64,000 nt of DNA from Volvariella volvacea V23 (lineage: Eukaryota; Basidiomycota; Agaricomycetes; Agaricales; Pluteaceae): assembly GCA_000349905.1 (NCBI GenBank), contig KB722737.1, forward strand, positions 1,551,335 through 1,615,334. Direction: 5' to 3'. Shown here piece after piece: positions 33,127 through 45,809 of this stretch (the stretch's first letter is position 1; the number at the start of each line of letters is the position of its first letter). Position numbers and translations under genes: made by a program. The notes beneath the pieces are model-generated. The model was not told the DNA's origin. It did not search any database and saw only the letters and a program-made list of their open reading frames with translations.

Positions 33127-33538
33127 GCGGAAAATGGGCAGACGAGTGGGTGGATATATTCTGGGTTAGTAATGGATCGTATGTGTACATAATTATCTTT
33201 GGATTGTGGTTTTCATTCATTTACTGTTTCTTGTGTTGAACATTTCGTCCTTTGATTGTTTTACTGCTGTTGTCGAATGTGCTGTGAATGAACGATTGAT
33301 GTACGTCCGAGCGATTGGGGAAGAGTCCGATAATGTTGCGAGATTTGTTGTTGCACGTGTGCGTGGATTTGTTGGGGGATATGACGCACCGTGCCTAAGG
33401 TCGAGCTTTAAGTTGGCCTGTCCATCGATAAGCACAAGTTTGCTTCTTGAAGACACATTGGCCCGCTTAGCATTCCAGCGACGTCTTCTCCTTGCCCATA
33501 CCCATCCCTCTCTACCTCCGCTCACCATCCAGCGCGCA

Positions 33539-33544
33539 TATAAA
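33539..33544 (+). promoter_or_regulatory. TATA box and pyrimidine-rich leader of pyruvate kinase
   Basis: TATAAA lies 62 bp before the ATG at 33601 and is followed by a CT-rich stretch (about 33550-33600). This layout is typical of strongly expressed glycolytic genes in filamentous fungi. Confidence 0.55.
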
Positions 33545-33600
33545 CACCTTGTCTCCTCTCTTTCTTTCTCCCACCCACCCCAAGCTAGTCCACTCTCATC

Positions 33601-35944
33601 ATGTTCCCCACCGACGGCATTCGATCACAGCTCGAGTGGAACTCCTCCCTCAATGTTGCCAATGCCGCTGTCCCAACCGAAAAGACAAAATTCCTCCGGA
33701 AAGTGCGTGGCTTCACCATGGCACGTAAAGTCCGCTAACCAATGCACCTCCCTTAGACATCTATCATTGCAACTATCGGTTTGTCCCTGATGCACGTCTT
33801 CTTCCGCGTGCTTACACCTCTCATAGGCCCCAAGGTCAACAGCGTCGAAAAGCTCACCGAGCTTAGACATGCTGGTGTCAACATTGGTACGTCTCGAAGT
33901 TCGCGAAACCGCTGTGTTTCTGCCGATCAAACGCGCATATACGCTGACTTTCGGCCGTACAGTTCGCATGAACTTTTCTCATGGTTCATATGAGTATCAC
34001 CAAAGCGTTATCGACAACACAAGGAAGATGGTTTCCTGTGCGTCCACTCATTCCCTCAGACTAAATTTTCTGTGACATGTGGTTCGTGACGCTTGTGCAG
34101 TGGATCCCAATGGTCGGCCTGTCGCGATCGCTTTGGATACAGTAAGTCGCGTATCTCTTATCTATCTACTACTACATGATCTGAACTTTCCGTTCTAGAA
34201 AGGCCCTGAGATTCGCACGGGTTTGACACGAGATGGTCAGGATGTAAGTCGCTAGCCGCGCCTGTGGCGCTCCTCGTATCATTGGGCTGATTAAGGTGCC
34301 CTCTCCAGTACAAGGTACCCGCTGGTCACGAGTTTACCATCAGTGTGGACTCCAAATACGCCGAGATTTGTGACGACAACGTCATGTTCGTTGATTATGT
34401 ACGTCCTCCATGCACTGTCGCTAGTTTTGTTCTATAGTCTCATGACAACAAAGGCAAACTTGCCAAAAGTGACGGCTCCTGGAAAATTAATCTATGTCGA
34501 TGACGGTTTGTAATTAGAACTGATGCCAAGACTCTGAGTGTGCTGACGTCGAGCTACGTCAGGCATTCTCTCCCTCCTCGTCCTCTCTATTGATGGTTCC
34601 AACGTTCGCGTCCGCACCCTGAACAGTGGCACAATCTCGTCGAGGAAGGGTGTCAACCTCCCCAAGACTGAAGTCGACCTTCCTGCTCTTTCGGAGAAGG
34701 ATAAGAAGGATCTCGAATTTGGCGTCAAGAATGGCGTTGACATGATCTTTGCTTCTTTCATTCGTCGTGGCCAAGACGTGAAGGATATTAGGACTGTATT
34801 GGGCCCAGATGGCGCAAACATCAAGATTATAGTCAAAATCGAGAATGAACAGGGTGTCGCCAATTTTGACGAGATTTTGAGGGAGGCTGATGGGGTTATG
34901 GTTGCTCGTGGTGACCTTGGTATTGAAATTCCTGCAAGTCAAGTATTCCTCGCGCAAAAGATGATGATTTCCAAGTGCAACATTGCGGGCAAGCCAGTCA
35001 TTGTTGCTACTCAAATGTTGGAGGTGAGTTGCTCTTGCAATTCGTCATCGGCGACTTGGCTCATCCACATTTGAATTATTAGTCTATGACGGTAAATTCC
35101 CCAGTCAATCATATTGTTTCACGTACTCACTGTGACAATTTCTCCAGTATAACCCTAGACCTACTCGTGCAGAAGTCAGCGATGTCGCTAATGCTGTCTT
35201 GGATGGCGCAGATTGCGTTATGTTGTCGGGAGAAACAGCAAAGGGACTGTACCCCGTCCAATCTGGTTTGTGTATATCCTGCTTCTCCCGTAAACTATAT
35301 TGATACCAGGATAGTTCTTATGATGGCTGAGACTTGCTTGCTCGCCGAGAGTGCCATCTGTTACCCTCCCTTGCACGACGAGCTCCGTGCCATTCAGCCC
35401 CGTCCCACGCAAACAGTGGAGACTGTTGCTATTGCAGCCGTCGCTGCCGCATCCGAGCAAGACGCGAGCGCTATCCTCGTGCTGTCAACTAGTGGGAATA
35501 CTGCTCGCCTGATTTCCAAATACCGACCTGCAGTGCCCATCATTACTGGTAGGCTTAAGCCCGCATGTGTGTTCACTTGTATTGAAGCCAGCCTCTAGTT
35601 ACACGCAACGAACAGACTGCTCGCCAAATCCACTTGCATCGTGGGTGCTACCCATTCTGGTACCCCGAACCTCGAGGAATTGCCGAGTCTCAGTGGCAAC
35701 GAGATGTAGGTCAAGCGTACACGCCCGAATTCCGTGACTGACGGATCATCTCTCAACATAGGTCGACAATCGCATTCGCTTTGGACTGCGCAGCGCATTG
35801 GCACTGAACGTCATTACACCAGGTTCTACGATAATCGCGGTTCAGGGCTGGAAGGGTGGCCTTGGCCACACGAACACGTTGCGCATCCTCTCAGTACCGA
35901 CTGATCCTGCTGATCTTGAGCTGCAGCCATTGGGCTCGGCTTAA
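33601..35944 (+). CDS. PYK1: Pyruvate kinase
   Basis: This enzyme catalyses the last step of glycolysis, phosphoenolpyruvate plus ADP to pyruvate plus ATP. The start is [20 protein letters not shown]. Successive exons give [67 protein letters not shown], then the long exon with [40 protein letters not shown] and [14 protein letters not shown]. The signature [16 protein letters not shown] holds the catalytic Lys, and [11 protein letters not shown] follows. Late exons read [52 protein letters not shown] and [20 protein letters not shown]. It ends LELQPLGSA at 35944. Every junction I checked keeps frame; the gene is intact and about 530 residues long. Confidence 0.96.
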
Positions 35945-36229
35945 AGACGCGTGTTCTTCTGTAGGAGTAATTATACTACGTGTAGTTAGAATCGTACGGG
36001 CTGGTGACCTGATAATCATTGCATATTACAGTAACTGCCACAAGCGTCGGTGCTGCGCTGATGTATGGTGTGAGGTCTTGGTGGATGTAAATTCCCACGG
36101 GGGGTTATTTTTCGGATATGGTGGATCGAATTTAAAAATGCCTGTGCAATCATTTGGTTGGGCAGTTAGGCCTGGGCAGCATCGAGGGACCAAGTCCCGC
36201 TTCTTGTTCTCTACTCTCATTATCACCCC

Positions 36230-38759
36230 ATGGCCTCTACCATATTATATCCACTGACACAACGTCCTAATGGTTTTCGCAAAGGCCGCCTTTCCACAAG
36301 TCTACCCAGCTACTCTTCCGCAGTTCACGAGAAGCTCACCAAACAGCCCCAACTACTGCCGTGGATCGTCCTCATCTCCCTTCCAATACCAGGCCTACGG
36401 AGTCGCCGGGTGCGGCTTCCCGTGCTCAACATACGACGGGTGCACCACCTCACTGTAACTCGATTCGGACGCAAACGCGGTTCACTGCTGCTGCTACTAG
36501 CATTTCTTGCACTGCTATGCACGGCGTTCTCCCTCACAAAGCATTTGGGAATCCATGAAAAGAAGTGGTCGGGTCCATTCGCACGAGGGGACCCCCCCAC
36601 GTTGGTCTTCAAGCGAGAAGATCTGCAACGGATATGGCAATGGGAGATTGCGAGCGGCCACTATCCAAGTCGCAAAGGAAGTAAGTAAACCCTTTTCCAT
36701 CTACCTCAGCAGTCATGCGTGGGCGGGGACAGCCATGCTGACCGAGTCACGAATAATTCGATGCGCAGTTCCTGAACAGCTCGGATTGAGAATACCACCG
36801 AATAATCCTGCACTTCCGCCAAGAGCCCAAGAAGGTGTTGCACTGTCGTTTGATGGACGACCAGCTTCATCAACTCGTGGCGTTGGTGCAAAACGTGTGT
36901 ACTTGGACATACAAGCTCAACCTCCTAATGTGGCTTACCCGCCTCGCCCTGTGCCCGGAAGTGTGGCGGACTTGGACATTGTGATGGAGCATTGTGACTT
37001 CTCGGAGAAGAAGGTACGAGAGAAATGTGTCGCTTGTTTGCACATGATCTAATCATTGGTTCCCAAACATATATCATCGGCCTTGCTTATTTTGGACCGT
37101 CCAGTTCGTTCGGGATTGTTTGGAAGTGCTGCGTGTAGGAGCAGGTTTGGATAATGGAAAGCGTGTAAGAAGAGGGAAGATGGACAAATGGATGTATATA
37201 TATATGGAGCAGCCGAATAACGCGACTGGTACCCATTCTGGTGGAGATGGCAACATTGGGCTGCAGAAGAGGGAGATAGAGGAGGATGTGGAAATGGACC
37301 ATGGGCTAACGAAACGGCGTGGTGTAGAATGGGAACAGCCGCCGATTGCATTACCACCACCACGACAGCATAGGCCTCATTCAACTCTGAAATCGCAGTG
37401 CGATCCGGACAGTCCACGGATATTCCATATGTTCTGGACAGGACCCTTTACGGACAAGCCTTATCTCACCTTGCTGTCGTTTCTCTTCAGCCAAAACACC
37501 GGGCTTCACCTCGACGAACACCCCGCTGACGGTGTCTGCCGACCAAAGCTTTGGCTATGGATAAACCCTGGACCTGCGGCCTCCGTCCCAAATCCTTCAG
37601 CGATCCACGATATGTTTGAAGAATTGAAGTCAAATCCCTGGGCTTCGCCTTTTCTTCATCCGAGATTTCGTGATATCATCCAGTTCAAACTCTGGAATAC
37701 CACCGAACAGTTGGACGGTGTCCCGGAGGTGAAAGATGAATGGCGATCTCAAGAGAGTTTGTTCAACTCTGGCGGACAAGTCATCAGCGTACCTGCTAAG
37801 AGACAGCAGTCTATCATCAGCGGAAATTCCACGACAGAGGATAATTTGTCTGCTAAAGAGGAAGATGACATGCTCAACCGTGCTGGATCAAAATCATCAG
37901 CAACCTATGACCGATTGTCGGTTATCCTCTCGGACCTGGCACGCTTTGTCCTTTGCCATCGCTTTGGTGGAATCTATCTCGATGCAGATACCATTTTCCT
38001 TCGCGATTGGGAGGAACTGTGGGGATGGAAAGGAGCATTTGCCTATCGATGGTCGCGGATGGAGAAGTACAACACAGCCGTTCTACACCTTAATAAGGGA
38101 TCGGCGCTTGGGACTTTCTTGTTCCGTACAGCGCTAAAGAATGGCCTTGATTTTCACCCTATGACGGTCTCAAAGTACACGAAAGAAGCCCACTTAGACA
38201 ATCTATTGCTACGCTTACCCGATGCGCTATTCGACTCTGCTTGGTTGAATACGGAGTACTATCAACGCGATAGACCACCACAACCATATTTCACAGAGTA
38301 AGTTGTGCACCAACTCATATTTTGGGGGCAAACGATTAACATCTATGACCAGGTTCATTGAGTTCTTTGATACACCAGCAGTTAGCAGTGCAGCGCCCCA
38401 AGTGATTGGCTTCGAGGGCTTCTTCCGGGGTGCCTATTCGTATCATTTCCATAATTTCTGGTAAGCTATCCAAGTAGAGTTTTTTACTATGCTGATGGTC
38501 GCGGTTTAGGTGGAAGCCGTTTGACCCTGCTCGTAACTGGCCTGATTTGGGCCCTAAATTTATCGCTGGTGAACTAATCGCGCGTGCAGCAGCTGGTGCA
38601 CCTGTACCTGCAGAGCCGTCTTCAAGCACATCGTTTGAGGGGGATCTGATAGAGGATGATCTGCAAGATCTAGATTGGGCAACCGTGCTCAAACGAACAT
38701 TTGAAGCATACATACGTGGTGAACGGCCCAATATGTATGGTGAATGGCTCAAGTGGTAA
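36230..38759 (+). CDS. Type II membrane glycosyltransferase with DXD motif (GT32-like)
   Basis: This is a probable Golgi glycosyltransferase of the DXD sugar-binding type (family 32, related to alpha-1,6 mannosyltransferases). The N-terminus MASTILYPLTQRPNGFRKGR is followed by a single signal anchor near LLLLLAFLALLCTAFSLTK, then a stem. The catalytic part begins SPRIFHMFWTGPFTDKPYLT. The nucleotide-sugar and metal site is FGGIYLDADTIFLRDW (DAD at its centre). Further conserved pieces are GAFAYRWSRMEKYNTAVLHL and AHLDNLLLRLPDALFDS. The last exons give FEGFFRGAYSYHFHNFW and WKPFDPARNWPDLGPKFI, ending YGEWLKW. An internal linker with acidic and Ser runs is unusual in length. Donor and acceptor sugars are unknown. 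Confidence 0.82.
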
Positions 38760-39164
38760 TCCGTCCCCACTGCTTCGAAACAAACGACTCAGGTCTATGT
38801 ACATCTCCCGATATGGACGCTTTTTGCGACTTCCTAATGCATGGTGCAAGCACGCATACATCATGCAATGACTGTGCACTTCTTGGCTTCATGTTAAGGA
38901 ACTTCTCTACTTCACCTCCTCGCATCTTGCTATTTCCCAAGTAACTTATCCAGCAGTGCTTCTGTGGTATATTTTTACCGTACATTACTAATTAGCTCTC
39001 GTTCATGCCTTTATGATTTATGTCTATAATACGCTACGCACGATTTACATCCACTCTTTTGCATACACACATAGCTTCCAGGGCAAGGGATCTTAGGTAT
39101 CTTTTCATAACTGCCCCCTTTATAATCTCTTGATAGATTAGATCTACAGACTTGTGTATTTATT
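38760..39164. other. Intergenic, convergent 3' ends
   Basis: This region lies between the stop codons of the glycosyltransferase and the epimerase. It is AT-rich and should hold both polyadenylation regions. No coding exon is seen. Confidence 0.6.
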
Positions 39165-40286
39165 TCACGTAGAGTTCTTGAGTTGAACTCTATTGACTGC
39201 AGCCTTCAATGTTGCGATGACTTCTTCGGGATTCTCTGCATTAAAGATTGCGGTACCCGCCACAATGACATTGCTGCCTGTGTAACCATGCAGCAGAGCA
39301 AAGGAATCGATCAACATAATCGCAGATAGGAAATTAGTACGACGCTTACCTGCTTCTGCACAGACATCAATTGTCTTAGGGCCTACACCGCCATCCACCT
39401 CAATGTCCTTGTTAGGAAACCGAGCACGCAATTCTGCGACCTTGGGGACACAGCGCTCCAGGAATTTTTGCCCCCCTCGGCCTATTCCGGACGAGGCGAG
39501 GCAGGGCAGATTAGAGCGTAAACCCGGTATATGGACGTTCAGCGTACCTGGGTAAACTGTCATTACGAGGAGCATATCCGCAGCAGCGCCAACATCATCT
39601 GTAACAGCTGTGGAAGGTGTGTCCGGGGATATAGCAACACCAGCTTTCATGCCACGCGAATGGATATGATTGATTATGGAAAGAGGGTCGTCTAGATAAT
39701 GCAGTTAATCCTAGGATTACACCGCGGATAAAGATCGCGACCGACTTGTTGCCTCGAGGTGAAAACAGTAAAGGGCTCCTCCTGCATCTGCGATATCATC
39801 GACCCACTACCAACATTTCAGGGAGTACGCGCAGAAGATTTGCAAAGCAACTACCTTCTCTGGCTGGGCTACCATCATGTGGCAATCCATGAAGATCCCG
39901 GGGACCCCTTTGGACACGCAGGATAAAATCGGTGCCCCTGCAGTGCATACCAATGATTTGTCACGATCATGTCCCTCCGCCTAGGCGAAGGGTAAGAAGC
40001 ACGAAAGACTTGCCCATTGTAATATTGGGTACGAAATGACTATCGAAGAGTACATAACTGGTCAACTATGAGGCGGATTATGGAGAGCAACTAAGGGCCT
40101 CACCCGTCCATAACATCTTTTGGCGAGACGACAGTGTTAACGTTGGTAGGCTCATCGCGGTATTGGGATCGGATGCTCACCCATGTGGAGCCACTCGGCA
40201 CCGCCTTTTATCATGCGCTTGCACTCCGCAGTGAGCTGACCGAAGTCGGATGCAAGGACGGAAGGCGAGATAATGGCTCGGGGCAT
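39165..40286 (-). CDS. RPE1: Ribulose-phosphate 3-epimerase
   Basis: This TIM-barrel enzyme of the pentose phosphate pathway interconverts ribulose 5-phosphate and xylulose 5-phosphate. The start is MPRAIISPSVLASDFGQLTA with ECKRMIKGGAEWLHMG. Following exons contain DVMDG and HFVPNITMG (joined across an intron), GAPILSCVSKGVPGIFMDCH with MMVAQPEK, then AGVAISPDTPSTAV and MLLVMTVYPG. The catalytic Asp region FPNKDIEVDGGVGPKTIDVC and the phosphate loop SNVIVAGTAIFNAENPEEVI follow. The C-terminus is RVQLKNST. One intron lies between CAEAG and the phosphate loop. Motif order and length are those of the family. It is divergent from a small secreted protein gene, 185 bp away. Confidence 0.94.
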
Positions 40287-40471
40287 AGCTTTGCGTAGGC
40301 AAGGAAGGAGATGCTGGACACGGGTATGCACTGGTCTCCGAAGTACCTCAGGTCATGTGATGTCACCGACACATCGCTACAGACGAGCCCAAATTGGCGT
40401 AGCACGAAACACTTAAATACCCACCACAGGTCAGCCCGTCCTCATTCATTCCAACGTTCCCTTGACCAACT

Positions 40472-41146
40472 ATGCATAGCAAGGCCATTATTTTCGTTCT
40501 TCTCCTCACGGTAATTTCTGCATGGGCGGTACCAAGTGTCCCCAAACGCCAGAGTGAGTCCCAGGTTCCAGTGCGGGCATTGTAGGAAGCTAATTCGTGG
40601 TCTATAGTTGGCGACGGGTTTGACGACTTTACCAGTGCAGGTAGGTTTTGGACACGCTTGCATTCCAGCTTGCCAAGTATGTATTCACACCCATCCCTTG
40701 CTGCAGCTGGCGACATCATTGATGATGCAACCAGTGTCATCGTCTCCGGCTTCGACGATGCTACTTCGTTCGTCGGATCTGTTGGTCCTAGTTTGGTTAG
40801 CGAAGCAACAGACCATGCTGGGGACGTTTTTACCTTCGTGACTTGTAAGTTTTTTTTAGTGAATACTAAGCTCGTCACCGGCTAATCAATATTCCCCTTC
40901 TCAGCCGTCGGCGGTGATGCACTGACAATTGTAACCAGCGCTGGTGGTGAGGGCTTCACACTTGCTACAGAGGGAGCAGGTGTCGTCACATCCGCACTTG
41001 GTTCTGTTTACACCGTCGCGACAGCAGCAGCAGTGGAAACTGATTCCCCAAACTCAGCTTCTGCCATTGTCCTTCCCTTCTCACTTTCATTGGGGCTACT
41101 AGGTGTATTCGCAAGCATGTTCTCTGGTGCATTACTCGTGCTATAG
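40472..41146 (+). CDS. Small secreted, probably GPI-anchored repeat protein
   Basis: No family recognised. The protein starts with a clear signal peptide (MHSKAIIFVLLLTVISAWAV) and a KR dibasic site (PSVPKRQ) that could be cut by a Kex2-type protease. After two introns the mature part is built of loosely repeated units of about 12-14 residues: AGDIIDDATSVIVSGFDDAT, EATDHAGDVFTFVT, GGDALTIVTSAGGEGFTLAT and GVVTSALGSVYTVAT. It is rich in Gly, Asp, Ser, Thr, Val and Ala, with no Cys in the repeats. The C-terminus DSPNSASAIVLPF followed by SLSLGLLGVFASMFSGALL looks like a GPI-anchor signal. A cell-wall or surface role is inferred. It ends at 41146 after about 155 residues. Confidence 0.75.
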
Positions 41147-41350
41147 GCTATAGGGTACCCTGGGACTTTGTTTTGATGGACTATCTCTTATCATATAGCT
41201 TAACTTATTCTTGCGGTGTTCATCATGATATTCACTGCTTCTGGGCCCAGTAATGTACGTTTGATTGAAGCCTCGACCTCAGGCGCCAAGTCTGTACAAA
41301 GTCTAGAATAGTGTTACGAGGACTATAATGTCTACTCTTCCAGGTTCTTA

Positions 41351-41923
41351 TTAACCTAAAAAGACTCGGTAAGGCCGGTCATAAGCACCATAAATGAAGG
41401 GACCTGCCTCGGGGTTGAAAAAGAGTGAGTTCATGCCCCAAGGGTAGGGCTTGCTTCGCCTGTTCATATAATCGTAGGCAGGGATTTCAGGAAGATGACC
41501 GTCGTTCTCCGCCTTAATGTGTTCGATATGAGCAGCGTGTTCGGACTCGACATTGTAAACCCATGCGACGCAAGTGAGGACTTGAATGGATCATCATAAT
41601 GAAGTCAACACAAACAGAACCGGTGAAGACACACCAGCAGGGGCACAGAAGTAGAAGCTAGATTGGATGTTAAGACACACAGCACGGTATTAGCACAAAA
41701 ACGACACATACCTGATCTTTCTCCAAAGATCAGTGGTTTCTTGCAACAGGTTGAGCCCAAGAGACCATCCAACATTTCAATGCAACTCACGAGCAGCATG
41801 GTGGCGTAGGGCTTCCTGTTCAGCTTCGTAGGTAGAAGCGCCGGGGTTGGCAGTAGAGAACCTCCTGAAGCGAGGGGTGTTGCGAGAAATGGAACGAAGG
41901 GAGGAGCGAGCAAGGAAAGACAT
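41351..41923 (-). CDS. COX13: Cytochrome c oxidase subunit VIa
   Basis: This is a nuclear-encoded, single-span subunit of mitochondrial complex IV. The start MSFLARSSLRSISRNTPRFR with RFSTANPG is a typical presequence. The next part, YEAEQEALRHHAA, is followed after an intron by ETTDLWRKI. The last exon reads CVAWVYNVESEHAAHIEHIK, AENDGHLPEIPAYDYMNRRS and KPYPWGMNSLFFNPEAGPFI. The C-terminus is YGAYDRPYRVFLG with the stop at 41351-41353. The block P-A-Y-x-Y-x-N-x-R-x-K-P-F/Y-P-W-G is diagnostic. Its start is 156 bp from that of RPN2 on the other strand. Confidence 0.92.
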
Positions 41924-42079
41924 TTTAATGCAAAGGTGCTGAAATCTGGAAGGAAGGAATATGTCGGGATAACCTTACTCGTGCTGTTTGCTCATGTTTG
42001 GATCACAAGCCCATCATCCAATCTCGATTTAGGCGTTGGACGCGTCACCTCCAAAGCATCTTCTTGTCGTTATCGTCTT
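41924..42079. promoter_or_regulatory. Shared divergent promoter, COX13 / RPN2
   Basis: 156 bp separate the start codons of a respiratory-chain gene and a proteasome gene. Both core promoters must lie here. No TATA box and no specific factor site is claimed. Confidence 0.5.
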
Positions 42080-45000
42080 ATGGTCGTCCGTTCTCAGTCT
42101 TCAGCTGCTGGCATCCTTGCCTTACTTCAAGAGCCTGACGTGGTCTTCAAGCAGCATGCACTGAACGCCCTGAATCCGCTTGTCCCACAATTCTGGGCAG
42201 AGATCTCAGAGCATATACCATACATGTGCAGTCATCTCAGTTATAACACTTCAGGGCGCTTATTGATGCCTTGGAACAGAGAATCCATTTACGAAGACGA
42301 TAATCTACCAAAAGAGACTCGCGATGCCGCAGCATTGCTCACGAGCAAGGTTTACTACTTCCTGAGCGAGTACGACGAGGCACTTTCCTTCGCGTTGGGG
42401 GCTGGGTCAGCATTCGACAATGAGACTCGTGTCCTCGGGTCGGAGGAGTATGTCGAGACCGTCGTCTGTGAGTCATGTCTTGATCTTCAGGATATTGGCC
42501 TCTTACACGCGCAACTCTAGCTAAGGCCATCGACCGGTATATTCAGCAGCGGACCGAAGGGATTACGGACAACGTCAACAATATTGACCCCCGCTTACAG
42601 AGCATAATAGAGAGGATATTTGCCCGGTGCCTGGCAGAAGGGGAATATAAGCAGGTGCGAACCTATGCCACTTACTATATCTGCTGCTTATATTCTCTAG
42701 GCGATCGGCATCGCCCTAGAGTCTCGTCGTCTGGACCTCATAGAGAATATCTACAGAGAAACCCGGGATGTCAACCTTCTTTCCTATTCCATGGATGCTG
42801 TTTTGGACATGGGGTTCTCCTTGTCCTACCGAGATCAAGTTCTCAACTTCCTCTATCCTTTATTCCCTAAACCAACCTCCGGGGATTCGAATAATGTTGT
42901 GCACTCTCTTACGCGTCTGCTTGTGACATTGTGCAATGTCTCCTTGACTGTCGCACTTCTTGTGTCTCTTGTGCCAAGAGAGAAGTTACTCGCCTATCAG
43001 TTTGCATTTGACTTGGTAGAAGGTGGATCGCAGGACTTCTTAGAGAGCATTCGCAGCGAGCTTCCTGCGGGAGACGAAGTAGGTGGTGAATATTGTTTTG
43101 AATCTTTCTAATCAACTTTCAGGAAACTCGAGAAACTTTTGACAAATTGCGAAACATCTTGACTGGACAAGAATCCGTTAAGCTATACCTTGAGTTCCTC
43201 AAGCGAAATAACAAGGTTGACTTATTAATCCTCAAGAATACCAAGGTGTGTATGTCTCCGTTAGTTGCCAGGGAGCGTATTAATCCACCATTTCTCTCGT
43301 AGGACGTCCTCGAGCCAAGATCGTCGATTTATCACACTGCACTCACACTACAGAACGCTTTCATGCACTCAGGAACGACATCGGATGTCTTTCTGCGTGA
43401 GAACCTGGAATGGCTCGGAATGGCTTCCAACTGGTCCAAATTTTCTGCCACTGCTGGCCTCGGCGTCATACACAAGGGCTACTTTGAGCAGGGTAAAACT
43501 ATTTTGGGGCCATACCTACCCGCAGGTGGTGGTGAGAGCAATGTAGCTGGCGCAGCATATTCAGAGGGTGGTGCGTTGTATGCATTGGGTCTGATCAATG
43601 CAGGATGTGGCAGTGGAATAGTTGGATATCTAAGGGATACCTTGAAGTCGGCTCAGGGGGAAGTTGTTCAGCACGGAGCGGCTTTAGGTCTTGGTGTTGC
43701 AGGCATGGGATCGAAAAGTCTAGAGATCTTTGAGGATCTCAAGACTATCCTGTTCCAAGATTCTGCAGTTGCTGGAGAGGCTTCCGGATATGCGATGGGA
43801 TTAATTATGTTGGGAACTGCTGCAGCCGAACCTGTCAGGGAAATGTTGCAGTACGCTCGTGAGACTCAACATGAGAAAATAATTCGAGGCCTTGCCATCG
43901 GTGTGGCATTCATTTACTATGGACGACAGGAGGAAGCAGATGCCACAGTAAAAACATTACTTGAAGAGAAGGTGAGCATTAAATTAACTACATGCGCTTC
44001 GACTCGTCCTAACATGAGGCAGGATCCTATCTTGCGTTATGGAGGTGTTTACACACTGGCTTTAGCTTACGCCGGAACATCCAACAATGATGCCGTTCGT
44101 CAGCTCTTGCATATAGCTGTCTCCGACACTTCGGACGATGTACGTCGTGCAGCAGTGACGTCTCTAGCCTTTCTTCTGTTCAAGAACCCTCGGCAAGTCC
44201 CCCGGATTGTGCAACTACTTAGCGAGAGTTATAATCCGCACGTTCGTTGTGGTGCTACCCTTGCCCTTGGCATTGCGTGTGCAGGTACTGGCCTTCAGGT
44301 ACGTTGGTTTTGAGCCTGGCGGAGTCATTGAATCAATACTTTCTAGGATGCTGTGGAAATACTGGAACCCATGACAAAAGATAGTGTAGACTTCGTTCGG
44401 CAAGGTGCCTTTGTCGCCCTAGGCATGGTTCTAGTTCAGCAATCCGAAGCATCCTCACCATCCTTTTCTTCTGTCCGCTCTTTGTATACCAAAGTCGTGT
44501 CTGACAAACACGAGGATCCCATGGCACGGTTCGGCGCTGCCCTCGGTCAGGGCCTTATCGATGCAGGTGGCCGCAATGTCACTATAAGCTTGCAAAGTCG
44601 TGCTGGTAGCAAGAATACGAGCGCTATTGTTGGCATGGTTCTTTTTTGTCAGTTTTGGTATTGGTATCCCCTGGCGCACTGCGCTTGCCTTGCCTTTGTA
44701 CCAACAGGTATCATTGGCTTGAATGCTGATCTCAAGGTAATGATCAGTTTCTATCGAGCTGCGTGGATCCTCTAGTTCTAATTCATGTCGCAGGTCCCCA
44801 AGTTTGATGTTATTTCAAACGTTAGACCCAGCCTCTTCGCTTACCCTGCTTCAGTCAAACCCCCCAAAAAGGAGACTGTGACCCGAGTTGCAACTGCCGT
44901 GCTCTCCACCACTGCCAAGGTTAGAGCAAGGGAAAAGAAGAAAGCAGGCGACGCAATGGACACGGTTAGTTGCTCACTATCTTGTTCAAGGTCGTTTTAA

Positions 45001-45620
45001 CAACTGCCATCAGGACGATAAGTCTGAAGCTCGTAAGGAAGGCGATGGTGATATTGAGATGAAAGTTGAAGCGCTGAAAGAGGGAGAAGCCTCGACAAGC
45101 AAATCACCAGGCGAGCAGTCTAAGCGACCCACTCGGAAAACGGAGCCACAGTCCGAGATACTTCCCAATTTCTCCCGGGTTACTCCTGCGCAACTTGTAC
45201 ACATTGTATTTCCACAAAACTGCAGATACCAGCCTGTCCGGGCTGTATCAACTAGGTCCCCAGCCAAATCCGGTAGAAACTCGACCTTCAAGTCCCTTGG
45301 CTCTGTTGTTGGCCTCCCCTCTGAGACTTACGCTGGTGGCGGTGGTATCCTGATTCTTAGCGACCTCAGGCCAGACGAGCCTGCTGAACTTATCGAACTT
45401 ACACCACCACCACAGCCAGCGCCTGCGGCCCCGCCTCCAGCAGCGGTGCAACCTGTTCAACCCGTCAGAATACAACCTACCGGCCCTCACATTGCTCTTG
45501 ACTCGAACGCTCCAGAAGCAGACCCACCAGAACCATTCGAGGTCAGTACCCTACCCCTAAATGTTTATTGAGCCACCGCACTCACCTGGTTTGTAGTATC
45601 CTTTTGATAATGATGCGTAA
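42080..45620 (+). CDS. RPN2: 26S proteasome regulatory subunit Rpn2
   Basis: This is the large scaffold of the 19S proteasome base (PSMD1), built of proteasome/cyclosome repeats in a helical ring that docks Rpn10, Rpn13 and deubiquitinases. The start is MVVRSQSSAAGILALLQEPD. Recognised pieces in order are SKVYYFLSEYDEALSFALGA, AIGIALESRRLDLIENIYRE, TSDVFLRENLEWLGMASNWS, FSATAGLGVIHKGYFEQGKT, YSEGGALYALGLINAGCGSG, HGAALGLGVAGMGSKSLEIF, GEASGYAMGLIMLGTAAAEP and DDVRRAAVTSLAFLLFKNPR with YNPHVRCGATLALGIACAGT. DSVDFVRQGAFVALGMVLVQ and ARFGAALGQGLIDAGGRNVT follow. The tail includes the charged KAKK-type and SETYAGGGGILILSDLRPDE segments and ends EYPFDNDA after a last short exon. All exons join in frame; length is about 1000 residues. 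Confidence 0.95.
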
Positions 45621-45809
45621 AAGGCAATTGCGAGAGTTGGCGCGTGTGTTGGTCATTCCCTAATCAATATGTTGTTCTAATTGTGTATGTATCATGCGAT
45701 CCCCAACGAACCCACATTTCCATTTTTCACTTGTGACCATCACTTGGTCTGGTTCTGACATACTCGTTTACGTTGCACAAAGTCGTTACTCATCGCCCTT
45801 CATACGCCT

